A stretch of DNA of 64,000 nt from Microbacteriaceae bacterium (GTDB lineage Bacteria > Actinomycetota > Actinomycetes > Actinomycetales > Microbacteriaceae). The translations under genes and the position numbers were made by a program. The notes under the pieces are model-generated. The model was given only the letters and a program-made list of their open reading frames with translations. It searched no databases and was not told the DNA's origin. The stretch covers positions 62,001-126,000 of the forward strand of contig CANGDL010000002.1 of assembly GCA_947452675.1 (NCBI GenBank), in the 5' to 3' direction. Of this stretch, positions 30,537 through 41,478 are shown piece by piece. The first letter of the stretch is position 1, and each line of letters begins with the position of its first letter.

Positions 30537-31346
30537 CTAAAGGCCGAGCAAGTTGGCGCGGAACACGGTCAGCAAAATCAAGACAATGACCACAAGTACT
30601 AAGCCGAGGCGTTGGGCTGCTTGCTGAGAAGGCCTTCTCGTGTTGGCGAGAATCAAGGCGACTGCGCCACCGGTAACTAGACCACCGACGTGACCCTGCC
30701 AGCTAACGCCGGTCGACAGAAATCCGAAAACCAAGTTGATTGCAATCAACCCAAGCATCTGCCCCGAATTCTGGCCGAGGCTTCTTAGAATCACAAAATA
30801 TGCTGCCATCAATCCAAAGATTGCGCCGGATGCACCGACGACCCAGCTGTCTGGTGACGCCAACCAAAGCACGCCCACCGAACCGCCGAACAGAGCAATC
30901 ATATAAAGTGCCGCGAATCTGGCGCGGCCAAGCATAGGTTCCAGAACCTGGCCAAAAATGTATAGCGAATACATGTTCAAAAGAACGTGCAACACATTTG
31001 AAGGGTCGTGCACGAACCCGGCTGTGATCATGCGCCATGGTTGAACCGCAGTTATCTGTGGAACATAGGCAAAGAGATCGGTGACGTAGGAACCCGGCAT
31101 GATCTGAAGCAACCAAAGCGCGATATTGATGCCGATAAGTGTGAGGGTAATAACCGGGCGAGGCCCGGTCTGACGAACCCTTGAGGCGCGGGTGCGCCGG
31201 CGGTTCAGTTGGGTAACCGTCCCGCCAGCGTCATCCGGGCACAAGAAACCGACACTTGCTTCAATCTGACACTCAGGGCAGATGAAACGTTCACACCGCT
31301 GGCAACGTACGTATGCCTCGCGGTCTGGGTGTCGATAACAGGTCAT
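30537..31346 (-). CDS. Rhomboid family intramembrane serine protease with N-terminal B-box-like zinc ribbon
   Basis: CYRHPDREAYVRCQRCERFICPECQ; VVGASGAIFGLMAAYFV; GHVGGLVTG. Confidence 0.94.
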   Translation of the reverse strand: MTCYRHPDREAYVRCQRCERFICPECQIEASVGFLCPDDAGGTVTQLNRRRTRASRVRQTGPRPVITLTLIGINIALWLLQIMPGSYVTDLFAYVPQITAVQPWRMITAGFVHDPSNVLHVLLNMYSLYIFGQVLEPMLGRARFAALYMIALFGGSVGVLWLASPDSWVVGASGAIFGLMAAYFVILRSLGQNSGQMLGLIAINLVFGFLSTGVSWQGHVGGLVTGGAVALILANTRRPSQQAAQRLGLVLVVIVLILLTVFRANLLGL

Positions 31347-31876
31347 TAGACCTTTTCGATTGAGATTGACTCGATGATTACGTCGGCTAGTGGCTTGTCG
31401 CGGCCGTCGGTGTCGACGCCCTCGATTGCAAGAACAACCTTCTTTGAGTCTTCATCTGCAACCTCACCGAAAACGGTGTGCTTGCCGAACAACCATGTGG
31501 TCGGCGCGGTCGTGATGAAGAACTGTGAACCGTTGGTGCCAGGGCCGGCGTTTGCCATTGCAAGTTTGAAAGGCTCGTTGAAGTTCAACTCTGAGTTGAT
31601 CTCATCGCCGAACTGGTAGCCCGGGCCACCCATACCGGTGCCGGTTGGATCGCCACCCTGCAGCATGAACTGCTTGATAATGCGGTGGAAGATTACGCCG
31701 TTGTAGAGCGGCTTACCGGTCTGAACCTCACCGTTGCGAGGGTCGCGCCATTCCTTTGCACCGGTGGCAAGACCTTCGAAGTTCTCGACGGTCTTTGGTG
31801 CGTGGTTGCCGAATAGGTTGATTTTGATGGCGCCATGGTTGGTATTGATGGTCGCTACTGAAGTGTGTGCAGTCAT
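31346..31876 (-). CDS. Cyclophilin-type peptidyl-prolyl isomerase
   Basis: ATG at 31876; [50 protein letters not shown]. Confidence 0.95.
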   Translation of the reverse strand: MTAHTSVATINTNHGAIKINLFGNHAPKTVENFEGLATGAKEWRDPRNGEVQTGKPLYNGVIFHRIIKQFMLQGGDPTGTGMGGPGYQFGDEINSELNFNEPFKLAMANAGPGTNGSQFFITTAPTTWLFGKHTVFGEVADEDSKKVVLAIEGVDTDGRDKPLADVIIESISIEKV

Positions 31877-31891
31877 GCCTACTATTGTTCC

Positions 31892-32173
31892 ATGGCTAAG
31901 AAACTCGACCTGCACGAATTGCTAGAACTGTTGCCCGCTATTAGCGAAATCTGGGATGACGCTACCGCCGGCGCGAAGAAGGCCTCCGTTGCGACTGCGG
32001 CTCGTGCCAAGCAGGTTGCGAGTCGAGTCACCAAGCAGCCGAAGAGTCCGCTGTATGGCTGGGCTGCCGTTGGAATTGCCGTTGCCGTGACCGCAGTCAT
32101 CGCCTATTCGATCTTGAAGCCAGAAGAAGACGAACTCTGGCAAGACGTTCGAACCGAATCTACCGAGGGCTAA
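31892..32173 (+). CDS. Small single-TM protein, unknown function
   Basis: ATG at 31892; 93 aa with a central TM ([18 protein letters not shown]). Confidence 0.6.
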   Translation: MAKKLDLHELLELLPAISEIWDDATAGAKKASVATAARAKQVASRVTKQPKSPLYGWAAVGIAVAVTAVIAYSILKPEEDELWQDVRTESTEG

Positions 32174-32201
32174 TACTCGCGATTTTGCTATGAGCCGGGG
32201 G

Positions 32202-32978
32202 CTAGTGCCCACCGAGGCGCTTGCTGAGTTCTGCTCCGGCGGCCTTGAGAGCAACCGCGAGTTCGGCTCTCAACCCCGAATCTGCGTCCTCCGACCTAAA
32301 AGTGAGTGCAATCGCTGCGACCGACAGCCCCAGGTGATTCTTGGCTGCCACGGCGATCGAAGAAAAGCCTTCGGTGATGAACCCATCCTCGGCACTAAAA
32401 CCGGCGGAGGCCTCATCGCGCAGCAAGGCGGTCAGTTCGCGAAGGTTCTTCGGCCCTAGCCCGGTTCGATCGATGAAACTTTTGTTATTCGCGAAGGTTG
32501 CGCGGACCTGCGCAGCATCCAAGCCGGCCAGGATGGCGCGACCCGACGCCGTCAAATGCGCAGGCAGGCGAACGCCTACCTCGGTGACCAGAGTGACCGG
32601 GCGGTGAGGCACCTCACGGGCCAGGTATAGAAGTTCGGAGCCCTGCAGAATTCCAAGCTGGGCAACCGCCGGCAGTTTGGTCTCGGTTTCACGCACTAAC
32701 TTGGTGAGCAGCGGCCGGGCCTGCCTCTCGAGTGGGTCGTGGCGCAAGTAAGCCGAACCGAGTTCGAAGGCGCCAACGCCGAGACCCCAACGCTCATCCT
32801 CGGGGAAGTGCATGACGAAACCGCTCTCTTGCATCGCGGTTAGCAGGTGATAGGTGGAAGATCGCGGAATGCCAACTCGGGTGGCAATCGCCGCAGCCGG
32901 CATCGGCGCACCCGCCTTCGCCAAGGTGCGCAGAATCAACAGCGCTCGGCTGGCTGCTGGCACGTTGGTCATCATCAT
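32202..32978 (-). CDS. IclR family transcriptional regulator (likely hut regulator)
   Basis: wHTH SRALLILRTLAKAGAPMPAAAIATRVGIPRSSTYHLLTAM; IclR effector domain; divergent from hutU. Confidence 0.9.
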   Translation of the reverse strand: MMMTNVPAASRALLILRTLAKAGAPMPAAAIATRVGIPRSSTYHLLTAMQESGFVMHFPEDERWGLGVGAFELGSAYLRHDPLERQARPLLTKLVRETETKLPAVAQLGILQGSELLYLAREVPHRPVTLVTEVGVRLPAHLTASGRAILAGLDAAQVRATFANNKSFIDRTGLGPKNLRELTALLRDEASAGFSAEDGFITEGFSSIAVAAKNHLGLSVAAIALTFRSEDADSGLRAELAVALKAAGAELSKRLGGH

Positions 32979-33078
32979 CCTCAATGGTCTCGTGGGGGGC
33001 AAATTCGAATCTCGTATTTCAGACAGTAGCACTAAAAAGCTCGTTGGCAAGCGCCCTTAAAGCCAGTTTTATTGACCT

Positions 33079-34743
33079 ATGACCACTTCAACTCGCGGCC
33101 CACTGCACGCCGCCACAGGTTCAAATCTCACCGCCAAGGGCTGGGCCCAAGAAGCGGCAATCCGAATGCTGCACAACAACCTTGACCCGGCCGTTGCCGA
33201 GCACCCAGAAAACCTAGTGGTTTATGGTGGCACCGGCAAGGCTGCGCGCAACTGGGCGAGCTTCGATGCAATCGTCAAGACCCTGACCAACCTGGATGAC
33301 GACGAGACCATGCTGGTTCAGTCGGGTAAGCCGGTTGGCGTCTTCCGCACACACGAATGGGCACCGCGCGTGCTTCTGGCCAACTCGAACCTGGTCGGTG
33401 ACTGGGCCAACTGGCCAGAGTTCCGCCGCCTTGAGCACCTCGGCCTGACCATGTATGGCCAAATGACCGCTGGTTCATGGATCTACATCGGAACCCAGGG
33501 AATCTTGCAGGGCACCTATGAGACATTCGCCGCAGTTGCCGAAAAAGACTTCGGTGGCACCCTGGCCGGAACCCTCACCGTGACGGGTGGCTGCGGTGGC
33601 ATGGGTGGCGCTCAGCCGCTGGCCGTAACCATGAACGAGGGCACCTGCTTGATCATCGATGTCGATGAAACCCGCCTTCGCCGTCGCCTAGCCGACCGCT
33701 ATCTAGACGAAATCTATGACGACATGGATGTGGCGATCGACCGCGCTGTCCAGGCTAAAAACCAAAAGCTAGCCATCTCAATCGGCCTAGTTGGCAACGC
33801 CGCGAGCGTGTTGCCTGAGATGCTTCGCCGTGAGGTTCCGGTTGACATCGTCACCGACCAGACCTCGGCCCACGACCCACTCTTCTACATCCCAGCTGGC
33901 ATGAAACTTGAAGATGCCGCGCAGGCTCGAATCGATGACCCTGCCGAGTTCACCAAGCGCTCACAAGAGTCGATGGCCCGCCACGTTGAAGCAATGGTTG
34001 GCTTCATGGATAAGGGTGCGGTGGTTTTCGACTATGGCAACTCGATTCGTGATGAAGCCCGTCAGGGTGGATACGAGCGGCCGTTCGCCTTCCCTGGCTT
34101 TGTCCCTGCATACATTCGCCCACTGTTCTGCGAAGGCAAGGGTCCGTTCCGTTGGGTTGCGCTTTCGGGTGACCCGAAAGACATCTATCGCACCGACCAG
34201 GCGATTCTCGAACTGTTCCCTGAAAACAAGCACCTGCACCGCTGGATCAAGATGGCTCAGGAGCGAGTCGAATTCCAGGGCCTACCAGCTCGCATTTGCT
34301 GGCTAGGTTATGGCGAGCGCGAAAAGGCTGGTGCCGTGTTCAACGACCTAGTCGCACGCGGCGAGGTTTCGGCACCGATCGTGATCGGTCGCGACCACCT
34401 CGACTGTGGTTCGGTTGCCTCGCCTTATCGCGAAACGGAAGCGATGCTTGATGGCTCTGATGCGATTGCCGACTGGCCGATCTTGAACGCCATGCTCAAC
34501 GTTGCCTCAGGTGCTTCTTGGGTTTCACTCCACCACGGCGGTGGCGTGGGCATGGGTCGATCTATTCACGCTGGCCAGGTTACCGTTGCTGACGGCACCG
34601 CTCTTGCTGCTGAAAAGATCAACCGCGTGCTCACTAACGACCCTGGCATGGGTGTCATTCGTCACGTTGACGCCGGCTATGACATTGCTAAAGAAGTGGC
34701 CCGTCACAAGCACGTGCACGTGCCGATGCTCGATATCGAATAG
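33079..34743 (+). CDS. hutU: Urocanate hydratase
   Basis: [55 protein letters not shown]. Confidence 0.97.
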   Translation: MTTSTRGPLHAATGSNLTAKGWAQEAAIRMLHNNLDPAVAEHPENLVVYGGTGKAARNWASFDAIVKTLTNLDDDETMLVQSGKPVGVFRTHEWAPRVLLANSNLVGDWANWPEFRRLEHLGLTMYGQMTAGSWIYIGTQGILQGTYETFAAVAEKDFGGTLAGTLTVTGGCGGMGGAQPLAVTMNEGTCLIIDVDETRLRRRLADRYLDEIYDDMDVAIDRAVQAKNQKLAISIGLVGNAASVLPEMLRREVPVDIVTDQTSAHDPLFYIPAGMKLEDAAQARIDDPAEFTKRSQESMARHVEAMVGFMDKGAVVFDYGNSIRDEARQGGYERPFAFPGFVPAYIRPLFCEGKGPFRWVALSGDPKDIYRTDQAILELFPENKHLHRWIKMAQERVEFQGLPARICWLGYGEREKAGAVFNDLVARGEVSAPIVIGRDHLDCGSVASPYRETEAMLDGSDAIADWPILNAMLNVASGASWVSLHHGGGVGMGRSIHAGQVTVADGTALAAEKINRVLTNDPGMGVIRHVDAGYDIAKEVARHKHVHVPMLDIE

Positions 34744-34752
34744 GTTCGATTT

Positions 34753-35985
34753 GTGAGCAGCATCGCCTTTGCCAACATTGGGTCACTCGTCACCAACGAC
34801 GAGTCGCTCGGCGCAGACGATTCTGCTGACAAAAGAATCGGCGAGCGCTCGCATGCCGGGCTAGTTGTCGAGCATGGTCGCGTAGTTTGGGTTGGCGACA
34901 GCGCCGACCTTCCCGCCGCAGATTCGCGCGTCGATGTTGGCGGCCAGGCGGTCATCCCGGGTTTTGTTGATTCACACGCGCACCTGATGTTTGCCGGTGA
35001 TCGTGCCGCCGAATTTTCAGCCCGCATGGAGGGCAAGGCCTATTCAGCTGGAGGAATCAAGACCACCGTTGCCGCTACCCGTGCAGCGAGCGACGATGAA
35101 CTAGCCGAGAACCTTCTGAGTTTGATTGCCGAGATGCACGCCAGCGGCATCACAACTTTCGAAACCAAGAGCGGCTATGGATTGTCTGTTGAAGACGAGG
35201 TTCGCTTGCTGCGCATCGCCTCAGCCCACACCTCGGAAACCACCTTCCTAGGTGCTCACGTTGTGCCGGCAGAGTTTGCCGAGCGCGGCCCAACGGGTGT
35301 CGACGAATACGTTTCATTAGTGACCAACCAAATGCTTTCTGGTGTGGCTGCCCATTCCAAATGGATCGACGTGTTCTGTGACCGCGGTGCCTTCGATGTC
35401 GACCAAGCTCGAGAAATTCTTACCGCTGGCATTGCAGCGGGGCTTGCACCGCGCATCCACGCCAATCAACTAAGCAACATCGGGGCAATCGAGCTGGCCG
35501 TCGAACTCGACTGTGCCTCTGCCGATCACTGCACCCACCTGAGTGAGCGAGACATTGAACTGTTGGCCAGCTCAAACACCGTGGCCACGCTGCTGCCTGG
35601 TGCCGAGTTTTCAACTCGCTCCGCCTATCCAGATGCTCGCCAACTTATCGATGCCGGGGCAACGGTGGCGTTGGCCACCGACTGCAACCCCGGTTCTAGC
35701 TACACCACATCTATGCCGTTCTGCATAGCCGTTGCCGTTCGCGAAATGCACATGAGCCCGGCCGAAGCACTTTGGTCGGCAACCGCGGGTGGAGCAGCGG
35801 CACTTCGCCGCACCGATGTCGGCCACCTCGGCCTGGGTGCCGCCGCAGATTTTGTCATTCTCAACGCACCATCTCACCAACACCTCGCCTACCGTCCGGG
35901 CGTGAACCTAATCGGTCAAACCTGGCGAAACGGCAAACTAATCACCCCATCCGGGCAAATCAAGCAAGGGCACTCACATGACTAA
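34753..35985 (+). CDS. hutI: Imidazolonepropionase
   Basis: GTG start; VDSHAHLMFAGDR, ETKSGYGLS, ALATDCNPGSS. Confidence 0.96.
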   Translation: MSSIAFANIGSLVTNDESLGADDSADKRIGERSHAGLVVEHGRVVWVGDSADLPAADSRVDVGGQAVIPGFVDSHAHLMFAGDRAAEFSARMEGKAYSAGGIKTTVAATRAASDDELAENLLSLIAEMHASGITTFETKSGYGLSVEDEVRLLRIASAHTSETTFLGAHVVPAEFAERGPTGVDEYVSLVTNQMLSGVAAHSKWIDVFCDRGAFDVDQAREILTAGIAAGLAPRIHANQLSNIGAIELAVELDCASADHCTHLSERDIELLASSNTVATLLPGAEFSTRSAYPDARQLIDAGATVALATDCNPGSSYTTSMPFCIAVAVREMHMSPAEALWSATAGGAAALRRTDVGHLGLGAAADFVILNAPSHQHLAYRPGVNLIGQTWRNGKLITPSGQIKQGHSHD

Positions 35986-37477
35986 CCAGACCGTCAACAT
36001 CAATTCAGCCGGGATGACCGCAGCCGATGTGATTGCCGTTGCCCGCCACGACGCAAAGATTGTCATTTCGGCAGAGGCTCTCGCCGGCATGGCCAAGACC
36101 CGCGCTCACATTGAGTCGCTGGCTAACGGCGAGACTCCGGTCTATGGCATCTCGACCGGCTTTGGTGCGTTGGCCAACCGCCACATCGCAATCGAAGACC
36201 GTGTTCAGCTTCAGAAATCGCTAGTGCGTTCGCACGCCGCTGGCATGGGCGCACCGGTTGAGCGCGAGGTGGTTCGCGCATTGATGCTGCTTCGCCTCAA
36301 GACTCTGGCAAGTGGTCGCACTGGAGCGCGCCCGGTAGTTGCCGAGACCATGGCTGCCATCCTGAACGCCGGCATCACCCCGTTCGTTCACGAGTATGGC
36401 TCACTAGGTTGCTCTGGCGACCTGGCCCCTCTCGCCCACTGTGCTCTTGTGATCATGGGCGAAGGTCGCGCATTCGACGCCAACGGAGTCGAGCGCCCGG
36501 TTGCCGCACTGCTTGCCGAAGCCGGCATCACGCCGGTTGAGCTGCGTGAAAAAGAGGGACTCGCCTTAATCAACGGCACCGATGGCATGCTCGGCATGGC
36601 AATCCTCGCTATTTCAGACCTTGAGCGGTTGGCCGACTATGCCGACGTTATTGCAGCGATGAGCGTTGAAGGCCTGATGGGCACCGACCAGGTTTTCCGT
36701 GCCGAACTACACAATGATCTGCGCCCACACCCAGGCCAGGCAACCAGCGCCGCCAATATGTTCAACGCCATGGCCGGTTCGGGCATTGTTGCCTCTCACC
36801 GCGTTGGCGACAACAAGGTGCAAGACGCCTATTCGCTTCGCTGTGCACCGCAGGTGACCGGCGGGCTTCGCGATACCGTAGCCTACGCTTCAATCGTGGC
36901 CGGCCGAGAGCTGGCCTCCGCAATCGACAACCCTGTGGTTCTTGAGTCTGGTGAGGTCACCTCAAATGGAAATTTCCACGGGGCACCGGTGGCCTACATT
37001 CTCGACTTCCTGGCGATTCCGGCAACCGACCTTGGCTCAATGTCTGAGCGTCGAACCGACCGCATGCTTGATCAGAACCGTTCTTCGGGCCTACCTCCTT
37101 TCTTGGCTCACGACGCAGGTGTTGACAGCGGTCTGATGATCGCTCAGTACACCCAAGCTGGCTTAGTCTCAGAAAACAAACGCCTGGCCAACCCGGCTTC
37201 CGTCGACAGCATCCCGTCATCGGCAATGCAAGAAGATCATGTGTCGATGGGCTGGCACGCGGGTCGCAAACTTCGCAAGGTTGTGGATAACCTGCGCATG
37301 ATTTTGGCTGTGGAGTTGACCGCTGCCGCTCGTGCTGTGGAGTTGCGCACACCTCACCAACCCGCGCCGGTTACTGGGGCCTTGATCAAACGTCTTCGCG
37401 CTGTTGTTCCAGGCAACGGGCCAGACCGATTCTTGGCTCCGGAGCTTGCCGCAGCCGCAGAACTGCTCAAGCACTAG
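35978..37477 (+). CDS. hutH: Histidine ammonia-lyase
   Basis: YGISTGFGALAN, GCSGDLAPLAH (MIO motif ASG variant), overlaps hutI by 8 bp. Confidence 0.96.
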   Translation: MTNQTVNINSAGMTAADVIAVARHDAKIVISAEALAGMAKTRAHIESLANGETPVYGISTGFGALANRHIAIEDRVQLQKSLVRSHAAGMGAPVEREVVRALMLLRLKTLASGRTGARPVVAETMAAILNAGITPFVHEYGSLGCSGDLAPLAHCALVIMGEGRAFDANGVERPVAALLAEAGITPVELREKEGLALINGTDGMLGMAILAISDLERLADYADVIAAMSVEGLMGTDQVFRAELHNDLRPHPGQATSAANMFNAMAGSGIVASHRVGDNKVQDAYSLRCAPQVTGGLRDTVAYASIVAGRELASAIDNPVVLESGEVTSNGNFHGAPVAYILDFLAIPATDLGSMSERRTDRMLDQNRSSGLPPFLAHDAGVDSGLMIAQYTQAGLVSENKRLANPASVDSIPSSAMQEDHVSMGWHAGRKLRKVVDNLRMILAVELTAAARAVELRTPHQPAPVTGALIKRLRAVVPGNGPDRFLAPELAAAAELLKH

Positions 37478-37486
37478 GTTTAATGC

Positions 37487-38413
37487 ATGACCGCACCCCT
37501 CGAAGACGAATTGTGGCCTAGGGCCTCGGCCTGGCTGCGCCCCGTCGATACTGTTCAATTCGGTTCGAATCTGCCCAACTATGACCTTGGTTTGATGGGT
37601 ATTCCTGCCTACAAGACTTCAATCTCGCCAACCAATGCCCACAGCACGCCGGGCGCAATTCGCGCCGCATTGCAACGTTACTCGACTTATAACTGGTCGA
37701 TTGACTCAGATGTAGCTGACCTTTCATTCGCTGATTTTGGCGATGTCGCGGAACCGGATTCTGAGGCGGGCGAGGCTCGCACCAGCAAACTCGCTGCCGA
37801 AGTGTCGGAACGCTCAGGTTTGGCCATTGGTCTGGGCGGTGACAACTCGGTTACGTTCGCAATGGCGCGCGGGGTATTTGGTGCACACGTTGAAACCGCG
37901 GGCCTAATTACGCTAGATGCACACCACGATTTGCGTGACGGCAAAAGCAATGGTTCGCCGGTTCGACGCCTGGTGGACGAACTAGGTCTCGAAGGGCGCC
38001 GGATAGTTCAAATCGGCATCGCTGACTTCTCAAATTCGCCGGCCTATGCCGCTCGCGCACTAGCATTCGGCATTTATGTGATTCCGCGATCTGCCATCCG
38101 TGATCGCAAGATGGCTGATGTCATGGCTGAGGCCATGTCAATCGCCGGTGCCGCTGGCGGACCAATTCATGTCGACTTTGATGTCGATGTTTGTGATCGA
38201 AGCGTTGTGCCAGCCTGTCCGGCGGCTGCACCAGGCGGAATTAGCGCGGATGAGTTCCGCCAACTGGCGTTCGAGGTCGGCCGCTATTCGCAAGTCCGCT
38301 CGGTCGACTTCACCGAAATCGATGCCAGCATTGACTCGGCCGATGGGCGAACCGTGAGACTTGCTGCCTTGGGAATTCTCGAACTGGCCGCAGGCCGGCA
38401 TTCGGCAAACTAA
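37487..38413 (+). CDS. hutG: Arginase-family ureohydrolase, likely formimidoylglutamase
   Basis: GGDNSVTFA, DAHHDLRDG, HVDFDVDVCD; last gene of the hut cluster. Confidence 0.85.
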   Translation: MTAPLEDELWPRASAWLRPVDTVQFGSNLPNYDLGLMGIPAYKTSISPTNAHSTPGAIRAALQRYSTYNWSIDSDVADLSFADFGDVAEPDSEAGEARTSKLAAEVSERSGLAIGLGGDNSVTFAMARGVFGAHVETAGLITLDAHHDLRDGKSNGSPVRRLVDELGLEGRRIVQIGIADFSNSPAYAARALAFGIYVIPRSAIRDRKMADVMAEAMSIAGAAGGPIHVDFDVDVCDRSVVPACPAAAPGGISADEFRQLAFEVGRYSQVRSVDFTEIDASIDSADGRTVRLAALGILELAAGRHSAN

Positions 38414-38464
38414 GCCTGACGCGTAATATCCACACTTTTTCCCTCGTACTTTATAAACTTCTTA

Positions 38465-38482
38465 TGTTCCCAAACGGGAACA
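38465..38482. promoter_or_regulatory. Operator-like inverted repeat TGTTCCC-AAAC-GGGAACA
   Basis: Perfect 7-bp inverted repeat just downstream of a TATAAA-like box and ~40 bp upstream of the small CDS start. Confidence 0.5.
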
Positions 38483-38521
38483 ACATCCCTCGAAGCTGAG
38501 GAAACCCCAGGGGAGGTGTTC

Positions 38522-38773
38522 ATGGTGGAAATTTTGGCTACTTATACGGCCGACAAACCTAAGGTCGAACGCCTTGCCGACCATGAGGTTCGAGTAATCA
38601 TTCACTTTGGCCACACCACGGTCGAGTTAATTGACGCCTGCCTAAAAGACCTAACCACGGCCGAACTCGACGATTTGGTGGACCTTTGGGCCAACCCAGA
38701 CTGCAAGCGAGAATACCTCGACCTGCCAGAGGGGCTTTTAGTAAGACGAGTCCTCGGGACCACGCCACTCTAA
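38522..38773 (+). CDS. Small protein, unknown function
   Basis: ATG at 38522 with strong upstream GGGGAGGT; convergent 36-bp overlap with the XRE gene. Confidence 0.6.
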   Translation: MVEILATYTADKPKVERLADHEVRVIIHFGHTTVELIDACLKDLTTAELDDLVDLWANPDCKREYLDLPEGLLVRRVLGTTPL

Positions 38774-39013
38774 GGCACCTAGCGCCTGAAGTAGCTCTTC
38801 GGGTGAAACCTGAAGCGCTTCACAAAGTGAACTTATCTTGCCAGAAGGCAACTGGCGTTCGCCGTGAAAATAGCGGCTGAGCGATGATTTTGGAAAACCG
38901 TGACGTTTGGCAAACTCATTCATCGATGCATGACCGAGGTGAGTTATTCGGCTCTGGAACCATAGCCAGCTATCGACACCTTTTTCGGCGTCGTGATTTG
39001 GCTCCTGAGACAT
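38738..39013 (-). CDS. XRE/Cro-type helix-turn-helix regulator
   Basis: MNEFAKRHGFPKSSLSRYFHGERQLPSGKISSLCEALQVSPEELL. Confidence 0.8.
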   Translation of the reverse strand: MSQEPNHDAEKGVDSWLWFQSRITHLGHASMNEFAKRHGFPKSSLSRYFHGERQLPSGKISSLCEALQVSPEELLQALGALEWRGPEDSSY

Positions 39014-39095
39014 GTTTTCCTTTTGGTTGATACCCTTAGCAAACTTTACCTAAGTGCTCAGACACCTGTGACCGAAATCATAAAAGCGGTGAGAC

Positions 39096-39755
39096 TTAAT
39101 TTCTCTCCTCAAGAATTTGGTTGAATGCATTTACGAAAACATCCGGGTTTTGTGCGCCGGACACCCCATATTTGCCGTCGATAACAAAGAACGGCACCCC
39201 GCCGATTCCGTATGCGCGCGCCTGGTCGAGATCGGCCTCGAATTCCGGCAAAAACTCCCCCGACTCCAGAACCTTAACCACTTCAGTCCGGTCTAGACCG
39301 ACATCGGCGGCCAACTGGGCAAGTACATCAATACGACCAACATGGAGCGCCTCAACAAAGTGTGCAGCCATGATGCGCTCCTTCATCTGAACCTGCTTAC
39401 CCTTTGTCTTGGCATATTGAAGGAGTTGGTGGGCAAGCACAGTGTTGGTCATGTGCATGTGTTCAAAGTCATAGTCCAGGCCCACTTCAGCAGCAATGCC
39501 CTTTAGACGTGCAGTCATCGAAATCACCTGCTCGCGTGAAATACCCTTGTGCTGAACCAAGTAGTCGGTTTGGCCACCCTCATAGTCAACTGGCATCTCC
39601 GGGTTCAAGAGAAAACTGTGATATTCAACAGTCACCGGGGTCTCAGTGCCTTCGGCAGCAAAAGTTTTGATGGCGGTCTCGAGCTTGCGCTTGCCGATGT
39701 AACACCAAGGGCACGCAACATCAGACCAGATGTCTACTTTGATTGGTTCATTCAC
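39096..39755 (-). CDS. DsbA/FrnE-family oxidoreductase
   Basis: DVACPWCYIGKRKLE, GIGGVPFFVIDGKYGVSGAQ. Confidence 0.95.
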   Translation of the reverse strand: MNEPIKVDIWSDVACPWCYIGKRKLETAIKTFAAEGTETPVTVEYHSFLLNPEMPVDYEGGQTDYLVQHKGISREQVISMTARLKGIAAEVGLDYDFEHMHMTNTVLAHQLLQYAKTKGKQVQMKERIMAAHFVEALHVGRIDVLAQLAADVGLDRTEVVKVLESGEFLPEFEADLDQARAYGIGGVPFFVIDGKYGVSGAQNPDVFVNAFNQILEERN

Positions 39756-39772
39756 CTACCTAGACTAAGCCC

Positions 39773-40960
39773 ATGACTGAAAAACGCCGCCGGCCCGTAT
39801 GGTTGACCCGAAACCTTCTAGCAATTTCTTGGGTTTCCCTGTTGCAGGATGCGGCCAGCGAAATGCTTTACCCGATCATGCCGGTGTTTCTGAACACCGT
39901 CCTTGGGGCACCGGCCGCTGTTGTCGGCGCAATCGAGGGCTTCGCCGAAGGCGCCATGTCAATCACGAAACTTTCGAGCGCCTGGATGAACCGCTGGATC
40001 CCCCGCAAAGTCATGGTATTCCTTGGTTACGGCGGAGCGGCTCTGGGCAAGCTGATAATCGCTCTTGCCGCAATGTGGCCGGTGGTCATGCTTGGTCGCG
40101 TTGTCGATCGCCTCGGCAAGGGAATGCGCTCGGCGGCGCGAGACGCCATCCTGGTTCAGGGCATAGATAAGACTCACCGGGGGCGCGTTATCGGTTTCCA
40201 CCGAACCGCTGACACCACCGGCGCCGTAATCGGCCCAATTTTGGCCCTAATCTTGCTCTCACTGTTCAATGGCAACATCCGAGATGTGCTCTGGGTCGCT
40301 GTGATTCCAGCAGTGCTTTCGACGCTCGCGGTGCTGTTCGTTAAGGACCAAGATCAGGCCAGCAAGCGAATGGTGAAAATAGCCAAAGTCGATCTCAACG
40401 CCGATAACACCCAGGTTTTGGCGCCAAAGCTAAAGCGCCTGATCTGGATTCTTTCGTTCTTCGCGCTGGCGAACTTCCCGGATGCGCTGCTGCTCTTGCA
40501 CCTCAGCCAAGAGGGATGGGCCGTCACCGAAGTGGTCGGAGCATATTTGATTTTCAACATCGCCTACGCCAGCCTGAACTTTCCATTTGGAATGCTCGCC
40601 GACCGCCTCAAACCACAGCATGTTTATGCTCTCGGACTGATCTGCTTCGCAATCGCGTATGCGGGTCTAGGCCTCACCAATGACCGGGTTTTGGCCGTAA
40701 TTATGATCGTAATTTATGGAGGGTTCGCGGCCGCAAACGACGTGGTCGGCAAATCTTGGGTATCTAAATTGGCCGCCGATCACCAGCAGCTCACGGTGCA
40801 GTCGCGACTTCAAGGTCTTGGCGGGTTTGGCATCCTGTTTGCAGGAATCTGGGCGGGATCGGCTTGGTCGCTCGGCGCCGGGTTCGGCACCGTGCCGCTG
40901 TTGATATCAGGAACTTTTGGCCTGATCGCCGCAGCCGTGCTCTGGCGAATCAAGCTCTAG
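39773..40960 (+). CDS. MFS transporter
   Basis: 12-TM pattern; DRLGKGMRSAARDAILVQ loop. Confidence 0.9.
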   Translation: MTEKRRRPVWLTRNLLAISWVSLLQDAASEMLYPIMPVFLNTVLGAPAAVVGAIEGFAEGAMSITKLSSAWMNRWIPRKVMVFLGYGGAALGKLIIALAAMWPVVMLGRVVDRLGKGMRSAARDAILVQGIDKTHRGRVIGFHRTADTTGAVIGPILALILLSLFNGNIRDVLWVAVIPAVLSTLAVLFVKDQDQASKRMVKIAKVDLNADNTQVLAPKLKRLIWILSFFALANFPDALLLLHLSQEGWAVTEVVGAYLIFNIAYASLNFPFGMLADRLKPQHVYALGLICFAIAYAGLGLTNDRVLAVIMIVIYGGFAAANDVVGKSWVSKLAADHQQLTVQSRLQGLGGFGILFAGIWAGSAWSLGAGFGTVPLLISGTFGLIAAAVLWRIKL

Positions 40961-41436
40961 CTAAGGTTGGCCTCGATTAGGGCCAAGATCTCTGCGTCAT
41001 CCGGCTTGGTGGTTGGTCTGAAGCGATGAATTTCACCGTTTGGAAGCACTAAAAACTTCTCAAAATTCCACATGATTGGCCCAGCCAAGCCGTGTGCGTC
41101 CTTGGTCTTGACTAGCTCTTTGTAGAGCGGGTGGCGACCACGGCCGTTCACCGGGGTCTTCTCGGTCATGGGGAAGGTGACGCCCCAGGTCATTGAGCAA
41201 TATTCTGCGATATCGTCGCTACTCTTGAGCTCTTGCAAGAACTGCCCCGATGGCACTCCAAGCACGGTGAAGCCTCGCGCGCCATACTTCTTCTGCAACT
41301 CCTCGAGCGCTTCATACTGTGGGCTTAGGCCACAGCGAGAGGCAACATTGACCACCAGGATGACCTTGCCGGCGAAATCGGCGAAGTTGGCCTTGGTTCC
41401 GTTCAGCATGGTTAGTTCGACATTTGGAATGCTCAT
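40957..41436 (-). CDS. Glutathione peroxidase family protein
   Basis: VVNVASRCGLSPQYEALEELQKKYGARGFTVLGVPSGQF, IMWNFEKFLV. Confidence 0.94.
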   Translation of the reverse strand: MSIPNVELTMLNGTKANFADFAGKVILVVNVASRCGLSPQYEALEELQKKYGARGFTVLGVPSGQFLQELKSSDDIAEYCSMTWGVTFPMTEKTPVNGRGRHPLYKELVKTKDAHGLAGPIMWNFEKFLVLPNGEIHRFRPTTKPDDAEILALIEANLS

Positions 41437-41478
41437 GTTTAGCACAACCTAGTTTTTAACGAATTGCTTCCGGCACGA

